In this document: in pieces, positions 6,998 to 7,138 of the stretch
Numbering within the stretch: position 1 is the stretch's first letter
Layout: every line of letters starts with the position of its first letter
Origin: Caldifarciminota bacterium
GTDB lineage: Bacteria; Hydrothermota; Tepidihabitantia; Tepidihabitantales; CAIPLT01
Assembly: GCA_025061975.1 (NCBI GenBank)
Contig: JANXBB010000174.1
Coordinates: 1 to 7,138 of the forward strand
Direction: 5' to 3'
DNA length: 7,138 nucleotides
The notes under the pieces: generated by a model
What the model was told of the DNA's origin: nothing
Databases searched by the model: none
Seen by the model: only the letters and a program-made list of their open reading frames with translations
Position numbers and translations under genes: made by a program

Positions 6998-7138
6998 ATG
7001 CCCAAGAAGGACGTTATTACCCTAGAAGGGACAGTAATTGAAGCATTGCCTAACGCAATGTTTCGAGTTGAATTAGACAACGGGCATAAGGTTTTGGCGC
7101 ATATCTCCGGTAAAATGCGGATGTACCATATCCGAATT
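6998..7138 (+). CDS. infA: Translation initiation factor IF-1, 3' end cut by window edge
   Basis: The 47 visible codons match the first two thirds of IF-1, an OB-fold protein of about 72 residues that binds the ribosomal A site during initiation. Diagnostic stretches are [18 protein letters not shown] (9-26), the [14 protein letters not shown] core (28-41) and the beginning of YHIRI. The variant MRMYHIRI differs from the more common MRKNYIRI. It starts three bases after the map stop, with AAGGA in place. Ribosomal genes such as rpmJ, rpsM and rpsK usually follow, but they are outside the window. Confidence 0.96.
   Translation, partial: MPKKDVITLEGTVIEALPNAMFRVELDNGHKVLAHISGKMRMYHIRI

Noticed and set aside
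6697..7080. Open frame of 127 codons antisense to map and infA
   Set aside because: It mirrors two well-conserved genes, has low-complexity Ser/Pro-rich composition and no initiation signals. The same holds for the shorter frames opposite purF, eno, glyA, mazG and adk.

Overview
The window is ordinary AT-rich bacterial chromosome, densely packed with housekeeping genes on both strands. Eight protein genes are visible, and two of them run off the edges. No RNA gene, CRISPR array, insertion sequence or phage gene is seen. TGA is used as a stop (purF), so the standard bacterial code applies. Shine-Dalgarno sites (glyA, infA) and sigma70-like promoter hexamers mark it as bacterial. The proteins resemble their families well but match no familiar model species closely. 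An uncultured or thermophile-related lineage, such as a candidate phylum of the WOR-3 kind, is a guess from gene style only.

Left half, minus strand (4713 down to 1): one run of five co-directional genes, glyA - eno - divIC/ftsB-like - purF - a secreted FN3-domain protein cut by the window edge. Gaps are -14, 4, 3 and 1 bases, so this is almost certainly one operon with translational coupling. It joins one-carbon and glycine supply (GlyA) to the first committed step of purine synthesis (PurF), with glycolysis (Eno) and a cell-division membrane protein between them.

Centre (4714-4817): a 104-base divergent control region. It holds the glyA promoter and ribosome binding site on the minus strand and a mazG promoter on the plus strand, with their -35 boxes back to back.

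Right half, plus strand (4818 to the end): mazG, then adk - map - infA, the well-known tail of the spc ribosomal operon. Here mazG sits where secY is usually found. A strong promoter-like pair overlaps the end of mazG, so the adk transcript would begin at or next to the adk start codon.

The most interesting signal is regulatory: both mazG and adk appear to be read from leaderless mRNAs, while glyA and infA have clear Shine-Dalgarno sites and the other genes depend on coupling. No evidently new multi-gene system is present. The least explained gene is the FN3/membrane protein at the left edge.
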